A stretch of DNA of 64,000 nucleotides from Desulfotignum sp. (GTDB lineage Bacteria; Desulfobacterota; Desulfobacteria; Desulfobacterales; Desulfobacteraceae), in NCBI GenBank assembly GCA_021737695.1, contig JAIPDL010000004.1:1-64000 (forward strand), in the 5' to 3' direction. The translations under genes were made by a program, and so were the position numbers. Below the pieces are notes generated by a model. That model was not told the DNA's origin. It searched no databases and saw only the letters and a program-made list of their open reading frames with translations. This document shows positions 46,759 through 58,331 of this stretch, one piece after another. Position 1 is the stretch's first letter. Every line of letters starts with the position of its first letter.

Positions 46759-48018
46759 ATGGCCAAAAAAGATGACACCAATGATCAATTTTTCTGCTCT
46801 TTCTGCGGGAAAAACCAGAAAGAAGTCCAGAAACTGATCGCCGGTCCCAGTGTCTATATCTGCAACGAATGCATCAAACTGTGTGGTGAAATCATTGAGG
46901 ATGAAGAAAAGGAAAAAGCGGCTGAAATTGAAAGCACCAGAGAGTTTTATGTGCCCAAGCAGATCAAGGCAATGCTTGATTCCTATGTGATCGAGCAGGA
47001 TGCGGCCAAAAAAGTGCTTTCTGTGGCAGTGTACAACCATTATAAACGCTTGACCTCCCGCATTGAAAAACCGGCGGATGATATTGAAATTCAGAAAAGC
47101 AATATTCTGTTGATCGGTCCGACGGGATGCGGTAAAACCCTTCTGGCCCAGACCCTTGCCAGATTTCTGGATGTGCCCTTTGCCATTGCCGATGCCACGG
47201 CTTTGACCGAAGCCGGTTACGTCGGAGAAGATGTGGAAAACATTGTTTTGTCTCTGGTTCAGAACGCGGACTATGATATTGAACGCGCCCAGAAGGGAAT
47301 TATTTATATTGATGAGATCGATAAAATTTCCCAGCGGGGTGATAACCCTTCCATTACCCGGGATGTGTCCGGAGAAGGGGTCCAGCAGGCATTGTTGAAA
47401 ATCATCGAAGGCACGGTGGCCAGCATTCCTCCCAAGGGCGGCAGAAAACATCCCCAGCAGGATTACGTCAAGGTGGATACCTCCAATATTCTTTTTATCT
47501 GCGGGGGCACGTTCACGGGACTGGAAAAAATCGTTGAGAGACGTATTTTACAGAAAACCATGGGATTCGGTGCCAAGATTGCCGACAGAAAACAGGTAAA
47601 TATCGGCACATTGCTGCAGCAGCTCAAGCCGGAAGATTTGATCAAGTTCGGACTGATCCCGGAATTTTTGGGACGGCTGCCCGTTGTCACCACCATCGGA
47701 GAACTTTCAGAAGCATCCCTGGTCAAGATTTTGACGGAACCTAAAAATGCATTGGTGAAACAATACCAGGAACTGTTTAGAATCGAAGGGGTCGATCTCC
47801 AGTTTACTGATGAGGCCCTGGAAGCCATGGCCAAGGAAGCGGTGATCAGAAAATCGGGTGCCAGAGGATTGCGGGCCATTATGGAAAAGACCATGCTGGA
47901 CATCATGTATGAACTGCCTTCCAAGGAAGATGTGAAAGAATGCGTGGTGGGAGAAGAAGTGGTGTTGAAAAACGAGCCGCCGATTCTTTTGTATGAACAA
48001 CCCAAAAAACAGGCCTGA
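46759..48018 (+). CDS. clpX: Clp protease ATP-binding subunit ClpX
   Basis: Zn finger [47 protein letters not shown]. Confidence 0.98.
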   Translation: MAKKDDTNDQFFCSFCGKNQKEVQKLIAGPSVYICNECIKLCGEIIEDEEKEKAAEIESTREFYVPKQIKAMLDSYVIEQDAAKKVLSVAVYNHYKRLTSRIEKPADDIEIQKSNILLIGPTGCGKTLLAQTLARFLDVPFAIADATALTEAGYVGEDVENIVLSLVQNADYDIERAQKGIIYIDEIDKISQRGDNPSITRDVSGEGVQQALLKIIEGTVASIPPKGGRKHPQQDYVKVDTSNILFICGGTFTGLEKIVERRILQKTMGFGAKIADRKQVNIGTLLQQLKPEDLIKFGLIPEFLGRLPVVTTIGELSEASLVKILTEPKNALVKQYQELFRIEGVDLQFTDEALEAMAKEAVIRKSGARGLRAIMEKTMLDIMYELPSKEDVKECVVGEEVVLKNEPPILLYEQPKKQA

Positions 48019-48041
48019 CAAAAGAAATCGAGATTGAATCA

Positions 48042-50411
48042 ATGATCAATATTTCCAGATTGTTCAACCAGGACGGCTCCGAATATATCAAAAAAACATT
48101 GCCTCTGGTTCCGTTGCGGGACATGGTGCTGTTTCCTTTTGTCACCACCTCTGTTTTTGTGGGAAGAGAAAAATCCATCAAGTCTCTGTCCGAAGCCATG
48201 GCCGGAGAAAAAAAGATATTTCTCACCACCCAGAAAGATCCGGAAGTGCTGAAACCCACGATTCAGGACATCTTCCAGGTGGGAACCGAAGCGAAGATTA
48301 CCCAGTTGCTTCGCCTGCCGGACGGAACGGTCAAGGCGCTTGTGGAAGGCGCCAGCCGGGGCAAAATTGTTAAATTGAGTGATGAACGCGGTTTTCTGAC
48401 GGTGGATTTTATTCCTGTGCAGGAGATGCCCATGTCTGACGCTATATCCAAAGCCGCATTTAGAACGGTTCTGGAAGCGTTTGAGCACTATGCAACTTTG
48501 TCCGGCGCAGTGTCCAAAAGTTTTTTTAAAAACCTGGAAATTCTGGAAGCCGACCCGTCCCGGTATGCGGATGCCATTGCGGCCCAGTTGCCGTTCAAGG
48601 TGAACGACAAGCAGCAGTTACTGGAATGCACGGATATTGAAAAACGGTTTTATCTGCTGCTTCAGTTGATTCAGCAGGAAACCGAAGTGTTTGCCATGTC
48701 CCAGAAGATCAAGGGACGGGTAAAAGAACAGATGGAAAAACTCCAGAAACGCCATTATCTCACCGAACAGATGCGGGCCATCAAAAAAGAGATGGGAGAA
48801 GACGGCGAATCCGGAGAATATGCTGAACTTGAAACCCGGATACGAAAAAAACGCCTGCCCAAAGAGGCGGCCGGGGTTGTCAGGCGGGAGCTGGAGAAGC
48901 TTAAGATGATGGCCCCCATGTCCTCGGAAGCAACGGTCATCAGAAATTACATCGACTGGATGATTTCCCTGCCATGGTATAGAAAAAACCGTCCGAAAAA
49001 TGACCTGGCCACTGCAGAGCGCATTCTGGATCAAGACCATTACGGCTTGAAAAAACCCAAAGAAAGAATTCTGGAATATCTGGCCGTACAGATGCTGATC
49101 AAGAAAATCAAAGGGCCGATCCTTTGCCTGGTGGGGCCTCCCGGTGTCGGGAAAACGTCTCTGGTAAGATCTGTGGCATCCGCTACCGGTCGATCGTTTG
49201 CCAGAATATCGCTGGGCGGAGTTCGGGATGAAGCGGAAATCAGAGGGCATCGCCGGACCTATGTGGGGGCCATGCCCGGTAAACTGATTCAGACCATAAA
49301 AAAAGTCGGGTACAGCAACCCGGTCCTGTGTCTGGATGAAATCGACAAGATGACAGCTGATTTCAGAGGAGATCCCTCTTCGGCGCTGCTTGAGGCCCTG
49401 GACCCGGAACAGAACCGGCATTTCAATGATCATTATATGGAAGTGGATTACGATCTGTCGGAAATCCTGTTCATCACCACGGCCAATACCCTGTTTGATA
49501 TTCCGGCACCCCTGCGGGACAGAATGGAGATCATTCAGATTCCCGGATATACAGAGTATGAAAAAGCGCAGATAGCCAAAGGGTTTCTGATTCCCAAGCA
49601 GATCAGAGAAAACGGGCTTGACCAAGGGGATGTGACCTTTTCGGATAATGCCGTTCAAACCATTATCCAGAGGTATACCCGTGAAGCAGGGGTTCGGAAT
49701 CTGGAACGGGAAATATCATCGGTCATCAGAAAAATTGCTACCCGGATCGTTCGCACCAAAGAACGTAAAAACTATGCCGTGAGTACCGTCAGTGTGATGA
49801 AATATCTGGGACAGCCGAAATTTCGCAACAAACCCCTGGAAGTGGAAGATAAAACCGGGATTGTGACTGGGCTTGCCTGGACCCAGGCCGGCGGCGAACT
49901 TCTGACCATCGAGGCGGTGACCATGCCGGGAAAAGGGCGCATCATGGTGACCGGAAAACTGGGGGATGTCATGAAAGAGTCATCCCAGGCCGCTGTCAGC
50001 TATGTTCGCTCCCGAAGCAAAGCCCTGGGGATCCATGAAGATTTTTACAAGGACCTGGACATTCATATCCATGTGCCGGAAGGGGCGATCCCCAAGGATG
50101 GTCCGTCTGCCGGTATAGCCATGTGCACGGCCGTGGTCTCAATTTTAACAGGCCGTCCGGTTTACAGAAATTTGGCCATGACCGGTGAAATTACCCTCAG
50201 AGGCAGAGTACTTCCCATCGGCGGGGTCAAGGAAAAATTACTGGCTGCCCACACCCACGGGATTCGGAAAGTGGTGATGTCGGCGGAAAATGAGAAAGAT
50301 ATTCAGGAAATCCCCAGATCCATTCAAAAACAGCTGGATATTGTTTTTGTGGATGACATGAGCCAGGTGCTGGAACATGCCCTGATTCAAACTGCCGCTG
50401 ATTCCCGTTAA
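48042..50411 (+). CDS. lon: Lon protease
   Basis: [52 protein letters not shown]; protease [12 protein letters not shown]. Confidence 0.98.
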   Translation: MINISRLFNQDGSEYIKKTLPLVPLRDMVLFPFVTTSVFVGREKSIKSLSEAMAGEKKIFLTTQKDPEVLKPTIQDIFQVGTEAKITQLLRLPDGTVKALVEGASRGKIVKLSDERGFLTVDFIPVQEMPMSDAISKAAFRTVLEAFEHYATLSGAVSKSFFKNLEILEADPSRYADAIAAQLPFKVNDKQQLLECTDIEKRFYLLLQLIQQETEVFAMSQKIKGRVKEQMEKLQKRHYLTEQMRAIKKEMGEDGESGEYAELETRIRKKRLPKEAAGVVRRELEKLKMMAPMSSEATVIRNYIDWMISLPWYRKNRPKNDLATAERILDQDHYGLKKPKERILEYLAVQMLIKKIKGPILCLVGPPGVGKTSLVRSVASATGRSFARISLGGVRDEAEIRGHRRTYVGAMPGKLIQTIKKVGYSNPVLCLDEIDKMTADFRGDPSSALLEALDPEQNRHFNDHYMEVDYDLSEILFITTANTLFDIPAPLRDRMEIIQIPGYTEYEKAQIAKGFLIPKQIRENGLDQGDVTFSDNAVQTIIQRYTREAGVRNLEREISSVIRKIATRIVRTKERKNYAVSTVSVMKYLGQPKFRNKPLEVEDKTGIVTGLAWTQAGGELLTIEAVTMPGKGRIMVTGKLGDVMKESSQAAVSYVRSRSKALGIHEDFYKDLDIHIHVPEGAIPKDGPSAGIAMCTAVVSILTGRPVYRNLAMTGEITLRGRVLPIGGVKEKLLAAHTHGIRKVVMSAENEKDIQEIPRSIQKQLDIVFVDDMSQVLEHALIQTAADSR

Positions 50412-51487
50412 AAATCTAAATCTTCCAGAAGAGAAATGAATGACGTCATGGCGGACACTTCGTCCATGGGAGCCACTTTTCTGCGAATATCAACAATTTT
50501 TTCATAGGCGGCCGAATCCATGAGCAGGTCTTCTTTTCTAGTGCCGCTCTGATTGATGTTAATGGCTGGCCAGATTCGACGTTCGGCGCATTCCCTGGAC
50601 AGAAACAGGTCCATGTTGCCCGTGCCCTTGAATTCCTGAAATATGACCTCATCCATGCGGCTGCCCGTATCCACCAGGATGGTGGCGATGATGGTCAAAG
50701 AGCCCCCGTTTTCCAGTTTTCGGGCCGCACCGAATATTTTTCTGGGAAATTCCATGGCATTGGCGCCCAGACCCCCGGACAACGTTTTCCCGAAACTGTC
50801 CGTATCTGCATTGAACGCCCGGGTCATCCGGGTCAAAGAATCGATGAACACCACGGCATCCTGGCCGATTTCCGCACATCGAATGGCGGTATGCATGGCC
50901 AGGCGTGTCATCCTCATGTGCTGGCCGATTTGCTGATCAGCGGATGAATACAGTACATGGGCATTGACCAGTCCCCTTTGAAAGTCGGTGACCTCTTCGG
51001 GCCGTTCGTCCACCAGCAGAATAAATACATTGGCATCCGGATGATTGGTGACCACTGAATTGGCCATATGGCGCAAAATAAAGGTTTTCCCGGATTTGGG
51101 CGGCGCAATAATCAATCCCCGCTGTCCCATGCCGATGGGAACAATTATATCCAGGGCCTTTCCCACCGTATCCTCATCATTTTGAGTCAGAACATATCGT
51201 TCATAGGGATTGATGCTTACCTGATCCTGAAGCATGGGAATGGCGGCAAATTCGTCGAAAGGAAGTCCATTGATCGTTTCAACCCGTACCAAAGCCAGGT
51301 TCGGGTTTCTCGGGTCTTTTTTTTCACCCAGACCCTGAATTACGCTGCCTTCCCGCAGATTTAATTTACGGATCAAGCTGTTGGGCACATAAGGGTTTTC
51401 CGGACGGGGCTGAAAATTGTCATCAATTTCCCGCAGAAATCCAAACCCTTTATCCATGATTTCCAGATATCCTGACACAGGTTCCAT
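50408..51487 (-). CDS. rho: Transcription termination factor Rho, short form lacking Rho_N
   Basis: Cold-shock-like RNA-binding region GYLEIMDKGFGFLREIDDNFQPRPENPYVPNSLIRKLNLREGSVIQG; RGLIIAPPKSGKTFILRHMA; ALDIIVPIGMGQ. In-frame TAA three codons upstream of ATG. Confidence 0.95.
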   Translation of the reverse strand: MEPVSGYLEIMDKGFGFLREIDDNFQPRPENPYVPNSLIRKLNLREGSVIQGLGEKKDPRNPNLALVRVETINGLPFDEFAAIPMLQDQVSINPYERYVLTQNDEDTVGKALDIIVPIGMGQRGLIIAPPKSGKTFILRHMANSVVTNHPDANVFILLVDERPEEVTDFQRGLVNAHVLYSSADQQIGQHMRMTRLAMHTAIRCAEIGQDAVVFIDSLTRMTRAFNADTDSFGKTLSGGLGANAMEFPRKIFGAARKLENGGSLTIIATILVDTGSRMDEVIFQEFKGTGNMDLFLSRECAERRIWPAININQSGTRKEDLLMDSAAYEKIVDIRRKVAPMDEVSAMTSFISLLEDLDF

Positions 51488-51785
51488 AATTACTTAAACT
51501 CCTTGATAAACGTGTGCTGCTGCTGAAAGAACAGGGTAAGGATTCAACTTGCGAATGCCCGTGCATCACAAGGTCATAAGAAACCCGGCATCACATTTTT
51601 ATCGGATTGACGTTATTCGAATTCAATTTTATAGCGTACAAGGTATATACCATTAAAAACCGGGGCTTGCAAGATACTAACGCAACAAAAAAGATGGATT
51701 TTTTACCTGGCAACAAGAAAACCAGAAATTTGTTAAAATTTGCTTGACACGCATTTTTAATATTGATATAAGTGCTCTGTTTTTC

Positions 51786-51861
51786 GGGCGATTAACTCAG
51801 TTGGGAGAGTGCAACCCTTACAAGGTTGAAGTCGCAGGTTCAAGCCCTGCATCGCCCACCA
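51786..51861 (+). tRNA. tRNA-Val (anticodon TAC), CCA encoded
   Basis: GGGCGATTAACTCAGTTGGGAGAGTGCAACCCTTACAAGGTTGAAGTCGCAGGTTCAAGCCCTGCATCGCCCACCA. Confidence 0.95.
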
Positions 51862-51879
51862 GGAGACATAAGTGATTAC

Positions 51880-51956
51880 GGGGGTGTAGTTCAGTTGGTT
51901 AGAACGCTTGCCTGTCACGCAAGAGGCCGCGAGTTCGAGTCTCGTCACTCCCGCCA
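51880..51956 (+). tRNA. tRNA-Asp (anticodon GTC), CCA encoded
   Basis: GGGGGTGTAGTTCAGTTGGTTAGAACGCTTGCCTGTCACGCAAGAGGCCGCGAGTTCGAGTCTCGTCACTCCCGCCA. Confidence 0.95.
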
Positions 51957-51963
51957 CCATATA

Positions 51964-52004
51964 AAAAAGAGGGTGTTAGCTAATGGCTGACACCCTCTTT
52001 TTGT
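51964..52004. terminator. Terminator between tRNA-Asp and leuB
   Basis: AAAAGAGGGTGTTAGC-TAAT-GGCTGACACCCTCTTTTT. Confidence 0.88.
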
Positions 52005-52024
52005 TTGCCCGATATTTTCGCCAA

Positions 52025-53167
<1,143 letters not shown>

Positions 53168-53204
53168 AGATTTTGCGTTAAATTATCGATTGTTTGTTAC
53201 ATCA

Positions 53205-54380
53205 TTATTTCCGGTTGCTGTATTCTGCATATGCCATGGCTGTTGTTCTGTAAACCAGATGGGCCATTTTTGAAAACGGCAGAAAAGCGAACAGATTGAA
53301 GATGGCAATCAGGTGCAGGTAATACAGAATGTAGGACGTCCATTCCAAATGGGCCAGGCGGGCCATCTGGGTCAACATGCCTGTGACGCCTAAGGCAAAG
53401 ACAATTCCTAAAATATACCAGTCTTTGTAGGTGCTGACCTGATCTTTGTTATCCAGACGGCTTTTGATCATCAGACCCGATCCGATCACCAGCGCCACAC
53501 CCGCAATATTGCCCAGCCATTTGACCGGATTCAACTGGGAATAGGGACCCGGGGTCTGGAATACATACAGCACAAAAAAGAAAATACCGGTGACAATGAA
53601 CAGACCGATAAAGGAAAACAAAACCATCATATGAGGCGTGGCCCGCTCCTTGTTGGTTTCACATTCATTGAATTTTTCATGTTTAAGAATGGTGGGAACG
53701 GTTTTGACCAGCGCCTGGACCAAAGATTTATAATCAATATTCTTTTTGTCGGTTTTACCCTCCATCACGGCATTTTCATGAATATCCGTGATAAACCGCC
53801 GCAGACTGAGCAGAAAAATGATGACCACGGCAGTGGCCAGGGGCACAAACGTCAGATCCACAAACCAGGTGGAAAAGAAATTGGCCTGGGCAATGACACC
53901 CTCGTGGGCATGGGACCAGGCAATGCCGAAGACGTTGAATATTTTGGTCATGACATCACTCTGGGCCATGGTGATATAGGCGAGAATGGCAAACCAGATG
54001 GCCGGAATCCCCAGCAGCCAGGGAAGCTTTTTGGGATCATTCACCGCTTTGGCCAATGCTTTGGGCTGGGCATATTCAGTAATGGCTGCAGCACGGACCG
54101 CCGCCAGTACATCACCCGGAGCCGCGCCTCGCGGGCACAGATCAGTACAGTCACCGCAATTGTGACACAGCCAGATATCCCCGTTTTTAATGAGGCGATC
54201 CTTCAATCCCCATGAGGCGGCAATCATTTCCTTTCTGGGAAACGGGCTGTTTTCCGGTGCGATGGGACAGGCCACGGAACAGGTTGCGCACTGGTAACAT
54301 TTTTTCAGGGTGTCTCCGCCAAGACCGCGGATCTGTGCAATAAACCCCAGATCGGGTTGGGCAAGATATGTGTCAGTCAT
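53205..54380 (-). CDS. qmoC: Quinone-interacting membrane-bound oxidoreductase subunit C
   Basis: N-terminal HdrC-like 4Fe-4S motifs (CYQCATCSVACPIAP, CHNCGDCTDLCPRGAAP) plus TM cytochrome-b-like region; follows qmoAB. Confidence 0.95.
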   Translation of the reverse strand: MTDTYLAQPDLGFIAQIRGLGGDTLKKCYQCATCSVACPIAPENSPFPRKEMIAASWGLKDRLIKNGDIWLCHNCGDCTDLCPRGAAPGDVLAAVRAAAITEYAQPKALAKAVNDPKKLPWLLGIPAIWFAILAYITMAQSDVMTKIFNVFGIAWSHAHEGVIAQANFFSTWFVDLTFVPLATAVVIIFLLSLRRFITDIHENAVMEGKTDKKNIDYKSLVQALVKTVPTILKHEKFNECETNKERATPHMMVLFSFIGLFIVTGIFFFVLYVFQTPGPYSQLNPVKWLGNIAGVALVIGSGLMIKSRLDNKDQVSTYKDWYILGIVFALGVTGMLTQMARLAHLEWTSYILYYLHLIAIFNLFAFLPFSKMAHLVYRTTAMAYAEYSNRK

Positions 54381-54416
54381 ATTAAAAAACCTCCATTTGG
54401 TTTGAAAGTTGCGACA

Positions 54417-56753
54417 TTAGAAACCCTTGAACGGGTTTGGACCCAGGGCATCCACTTCTTCAACAAAGTCATTGATGATCTTGGGCAGTTTGTCGTATTC
54501 GTCAATAGCTACTTCCACAAATGCCACGCGTTCTTCTTCCAGGGCCAGACTGGACAAGGCGTCTCCGATTTTTTTCACCCGGACTTCCGCCAGCTCAGAG
54601 CCTTTGACAAAATGGCACTGATAATCATCGCCATGCTTGCAACCGATGAGAATCACGCCGTCCATGCCCTGGGCCAGGGCATCCTTGATCCAGATGGTGT
54701 TCACGGATCCCAGGCACCGAACCGGTATAAAACGAACATCCGGCGAATACTCGATCCGGTTCAATCCCACCATATCCAGAGCCGGGAACGCATCGTTTTC
54801 GCAGATCAGTGCCAGGAAACGGAAAGGCGGTTCATCAAAGTCATCTTCAGAAGGCACTTTGACGGCTTTGATCTGGGACCCGATGGAGTCGATGGTGTAG
54901 TCGGCAAACGAAATAATCCGTTCCGGGCAGGCTCCCATGCAGGTGCCACATCGGCGGCACCGGGTCGGATTGGCTTTCGGGGTCCCCTTGGCATCATCAT
55001 CCAGCGCACCGAACGGGCATTCCACGGTACAGCGTTTGCACTGGGTGCATCTCTGGAAGAAAAATTCCGGAAACGTCATATCCCCGGATCTGGGATGGAC
55101 CGACATACCCCGGTTGGCACTTTCCACACACTGGATGGCTTTAAGAGCGGCACCGGTGGCATCTTCAATGGATTCTTCAATGGTCATGGCCCGGCGAATG
55201 GCACCGGCCGCGTAAATACCGGTTCTCTGGGTTTCATAGGGAAAACAGATATAGTTGGAGTCGGCATACTGGCCGAAAATATCATTGTCACGGAATCCCG
55301 GTCCCTGGCGGTATGCCAGGTTCACTACGGGATCATCCTTGGTGACCGGGACCATGCCGCCGGCAACGACCACCATGTCCGCTTTCAACGCCAGATTGTC
55401 GCCTAACAGGGTGTTTACAGCCGTCACCTCCAGGCCATTGCCCTGGGTTTTGACTTCAGTGACCGACCCTTTGGTCATGAATACACCATCTTCCTGCTGC
55501 ATGCTCTTGTAAAAATATTCCTGCAATCCGGGGGTCCGCATGTGCTGGTAAATCACAAAGGCTTTGCCGTCAGTATAGTCTTCAGTGACATACCGGGCCT
55601 GTTTTAAAGCGACCTGTGAGGTGACGGATCCGCAATAGTCAAAATCGGCATCATCCTCATCCTTGCCGGGGGACTGGATGAACACTACATTTTTGGCCGG
55701 CTTGCCGTCGGACGGTCTTGCAATTTTGCCTTTGGCGGCAATTTGTTCAAATTCATGGTTGCTCACCACATCCGGAAGGTCGAATCCCAGATGATCAATG
55801 TCCATTTTTGACAGGTCCGCCGGCCGCCATCCGGCCGCCAGAATGACAGCCCCGTAGAGTTCACCATCCGGGTCAAGATTGAGAATATCCTTACGGCCTT
55901 CATTGTATTCCAGAAATTTGGCATGGGCCGCTTCCGGATCCAGTTCCTTGCCGGTTTCATCCACCAGCATCTCTTCGGGCAGGGGGAACGGCACATCAAA
56001 GGGGATTCTTTCTCCGGGTTTTTTAAAGGTCACGGTGAACTCGCCGGGTTGACCGGCAATGCGTGCCACCTCACAACCGGTTCTGACATCGATGTTGGGA
56101 TATCCCTGAATTTCCTGAATCAGTTTGTCCGCCACCGGGGCCTGCAGGGTTTCAAAAGGGGCAGATACCGGCATCTGACTGCGCAGTTTTGCTGCGTAGC
56201 CGCCCAGGGCTTCGGTTTTCTCTACAATGGTCACATCATACCCGGTCTTGGCCGCATCCAGAGCCGCTGCCATGCCGGTGACGCCCCCACCTAAAACCAG
56301 AATTTTCTTGGAAAAAGATTCCGGTTTATAAGGGGTCGGCAGTTTTACTTTTTCCAGGCGGATCATTCCCATCCGGATGTAATCTTCGGCTTTCATCTGA
56401 ATCCGGTCAAAATGTTCTTCATCGTCTTTCTGTTCTTCGGTCAAAGCGGGGTAGGTTTCTCTGGAATGCGGCCATACCACACCTTCTCTGAGGTTGACCC
56501 GTTCCACGATGCAATTGTCAAACCGGAACACATCAAAGTTGACCCGGCGGGAACAGGCACCGATCACCATGGCATTCACCTTGCCGTCATTCACATCTTT
56601 CTGGATCAGGGCCACGCCTTCCTTGGAACACAGGAAAGGATGCGTGGTACAGTTCAATCCTTCTTCCTCAGGGATCTCCACCAGATCTTCCATATCCAGG
56701 GTGTCTCCGATTCCGCAACCTGTGCAGATATATACGCCGTATTTTTTATCCAT
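54417..56753 (-). CDS. qmoB: Qmo complex subunit B (HdrA-like + MvhD-like)
   Basis: GVYICTGCGIGD, FAD motif LGGGVTGMAAALDAAKTGYDVTIVEKTEALGGYAAKLRSQMP, C-terminal ferredoxin and MvhD-like domain. Confidence 0.95.
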   Translation of the reverse strand: MDKKYGVYICTGCGIGDTLDMEDLVEIPEEEGLNCTTHPFLCSKEGVALIQKDVNDGKVNAMVIGACSRRVNFDVFRFDNCIVERVNLREGVVWPHSRETYPALTEEQKDDEEHFDRIQMKAEDYIRMGMIRLEKVKLPTPYKPESFSKKILVLGGGVTGMAAALDAAKTGYDVTIVEKTEALGGYAAKLRSQMPVSAPFETLQAPVADKLIQEIQGYPNIDVRTGCEVARIAGQPGEFTVTFKKPGERIPFDVPFPLPEEMLVDETGKELDPEAAHAKFLEYNEGRKDILNLDPDGELYGAVILAAGWRPADLSKMDIDHLGFDLPDVVSNHEFEQIAAKGKIARPSDGKPAKNVVFIQSPGKDEDDADFDYCGSVTSQVALKQARYVTEDYTDGKAFVIYQHMRTPGLQEYFYKSMQQEDGVFMTKGSVTEVKTQGNGLEVTAVNTLLGDNLALKADMVVVAGGMVPVTKDDPVVNLAYRQGPGFRDNDIFGQYADSNYICFPYETQRTGIYAAGAIRRAMTIEESIEDATGAALKAIQCVESANRGMSVHPRSGDMTFPEFFFQRCTQCKRCTVECPFGALDDDAKGTPKANPTRCRRCGTCMGACPERIISFADYTIDSIGSQIKAVKVPSEDDFDEPPFRFLALICENDAFPALDMVGLNRIEYSPDVRFIPVRCLGSVNTIWIKDALAQGMDGVILIGCKHGDDYQCHFVKGSELAEVRVKKIGDALSSLALEEERVAFVEVAIDEYDKLPKIINDFVEEVDALGPNPFKGF

Positions 56754-56761
56754 GGTTTGTA

Positions 56762-58036
56762 TTACCTCCTTACAAGGGTCTGAATGGCTTTAAGTGCCAT
56801 GCCGGTAGCATTCTGGTTGGATGTGACAACATCGGCCGGCTTGTTGGCGCATCCTGCCGCAAACATACCGCCTTTTGAAAAGTCGTTGACGATAAATCCA
56901 TCCGCATCAAAAGTCAGGTCCGCGGCGGGTTTGTCAACGGCGGCCGTGGGCTGCATACCGGTGGCCAGTACCAGAAGATCCACGGTCTGCCTGATTTTAT
57001 CGCCGGAAATGGTGTCTTCGGCCACCAGGTTGATATTGCCGGTGCCATCTTCTTCACTGACTTCAGCCACTTTTCCCTTCACAAAAAAGATGTTTTTATC
57101 TTCCTTGAGTTTGGCATAGAATCGCTCGTACTTCAGACCGGGGGTGCGCAGATCAATGTAATAGATGTAAATTTTGGCATCCGGATATTGTTCCCGCAGA
57201 TAGGTGGCGTGTTTTAAAGACGCCATACAGCAGATATAAGAGCAGTAGGGCAGATGGTTCTCATCCCTGGAGCCGGCACACTGGGCAAACGCGATGGTTT
57301 CAGGCGCTTTGTCGTCCGACGGCCGGACAATTTTTCCCTGGGTGGGCCCGTTCAATGACGCCAGTCTTTCCAGCATCATGTTGGTGACCACATTCTGATA
57401 CCGGCCGAAACCTAAGTTGTCGATCCGGGTGGCGTCATATGGTTTCCATCCGGTGTTCCAGACAATGGCACCCACTTTCAGATCCATGGTTTTTTCTTCC
57501 ATGTCAAAATCGATGGCGTCATATTTACAGGCAGCCTTGACCTTGTCACGGTCATCCGTGCTCATGGACGGATCCATGACATAGCGCATGGGAAACGCCA
57601 TGTTGTGGGGCAGGTACGCGGCTTTCCGGCGGTCCATGCCGAAATTGAATTCATTGGAAATTTCGGTGTCACAGACCTTGGCACATTCTCCGCAGGCGGT
57701 GCAGTTCTCGTTCACATACCGGGGGGCCGTTTTAACCGTTACGGTATAATCCCCGGGGGTACCGGCCACATTCTGGACTTCGGTCATGGTGAAGACATTG
57801 ATGTTTTTGTTGTCTTTGATCCGCCGGTAGTTGATTTCAAGGCCGCATGTGGGCGGGCAGAGTTTCGGAAAATAGTGTTTCAGCTGAGACACTCTTCCAC
57901 CAAGGGATGCTTCCTTTTCCACAAGGAAGACCTCATAGCCCACTTCAGCAGCTTCCAGGGCGGTTGTCAGGCCGCTGATCCCCCCACCAACCACCATAAT
58001 GCTTCCACTGACCGGAGCTGAATTATCTGTTGTCAT
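56762..58036 (-). CDS. qmoA: Qmo complex subunit A (HdrA-like)
   Basis: MVVGGGISGLTTALEAAEVGYEVFLVEKEASLGGRVSQLKHYFPKLCPPTCGLEINYRRIKDNKNI. Confidence 0.95.
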   Translation of the reverse strand: MTTDNSAPVSGSIMVVGGGISGLTTALEAAEVGYEVFLVEKEASLGGRVSQLKHYFPKLCPPTCGLEINYRRIKDNKNINVFTMTEVQNVAGTPGDYTVTVKTAPRYVNENCTACGECAKVCDTEISNEFNFGMDRRKAAYLPHNMAFPMRYVMDPSMSTDDRDKVKAACKYDAIDFDMEEKTMDLKVGAIVWNTGWKPYDATRIDNLGFGRYQNVVTNMMLERLASLNGPTQGKIVRPSDDKAPETIAFAQCAGSRDENHLPYCSYICCMASLKHATYLREQYPDAKIYIYYIDLRTPGLKYERFYAKLKEDKNIFFVKGKVAEVSEEDGTGNINLVAEDTISGDKIRQTVDLLVLATGMQPTAAVDKPAADLTFDADGFIVNDFSKGGMFAAGCANKPADVVTSNQNATGMALKAIQTLVRR

Positions 58037-58245
58037 GCTGTCCCTCCGTGCATTTTAAGTTATATTTAAAATTCTGTTAAATGATATATGGCCAATGCCA
58101 GGTTGTCATAATCCCAATCAGGATTCGATGTGCTGTCATCCTCTCTCCTGTTTTGGCAGCCTGCAAAATCGACCATTGAATTGATTCTGGTTTGCAGACA
58201 ATCAAAAAAGGAGACAGGTACAGGAATTTCAAACAGATCCCGGAA

Positions 58246-58286
58246 TTTGAAAAAACCCCCAGGCACCGGACTGCCGGCACCTGGAG
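58246..58286 (-). terminator. Hairpin/terminator between aprA and qmoA
   Basis: Minus strand CCAGGTGCCGG-CAGT-CCGGTGCCTGG-GGGGTTTTTT; two G-U wobble pairs complete the stem. Confidence 0.75.
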
Positions 58287-58331
58287 GTTATGGTCATGCC
58301 AATCACATATGTGTCAGATCAGATGTCACCA

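Noticed and set aside
48618-49658. 346-aa minus-strand ORF
   Set aside because: Antisense to lon.
51757-51960. 67-aa minus-strand ORF (MVAGVTRLELAASCVTGKRSNQLNYTP...)
   Set aside because: Antisense to tRNA-Val and tRNA-Asp; a well-known type of spurious ORF.
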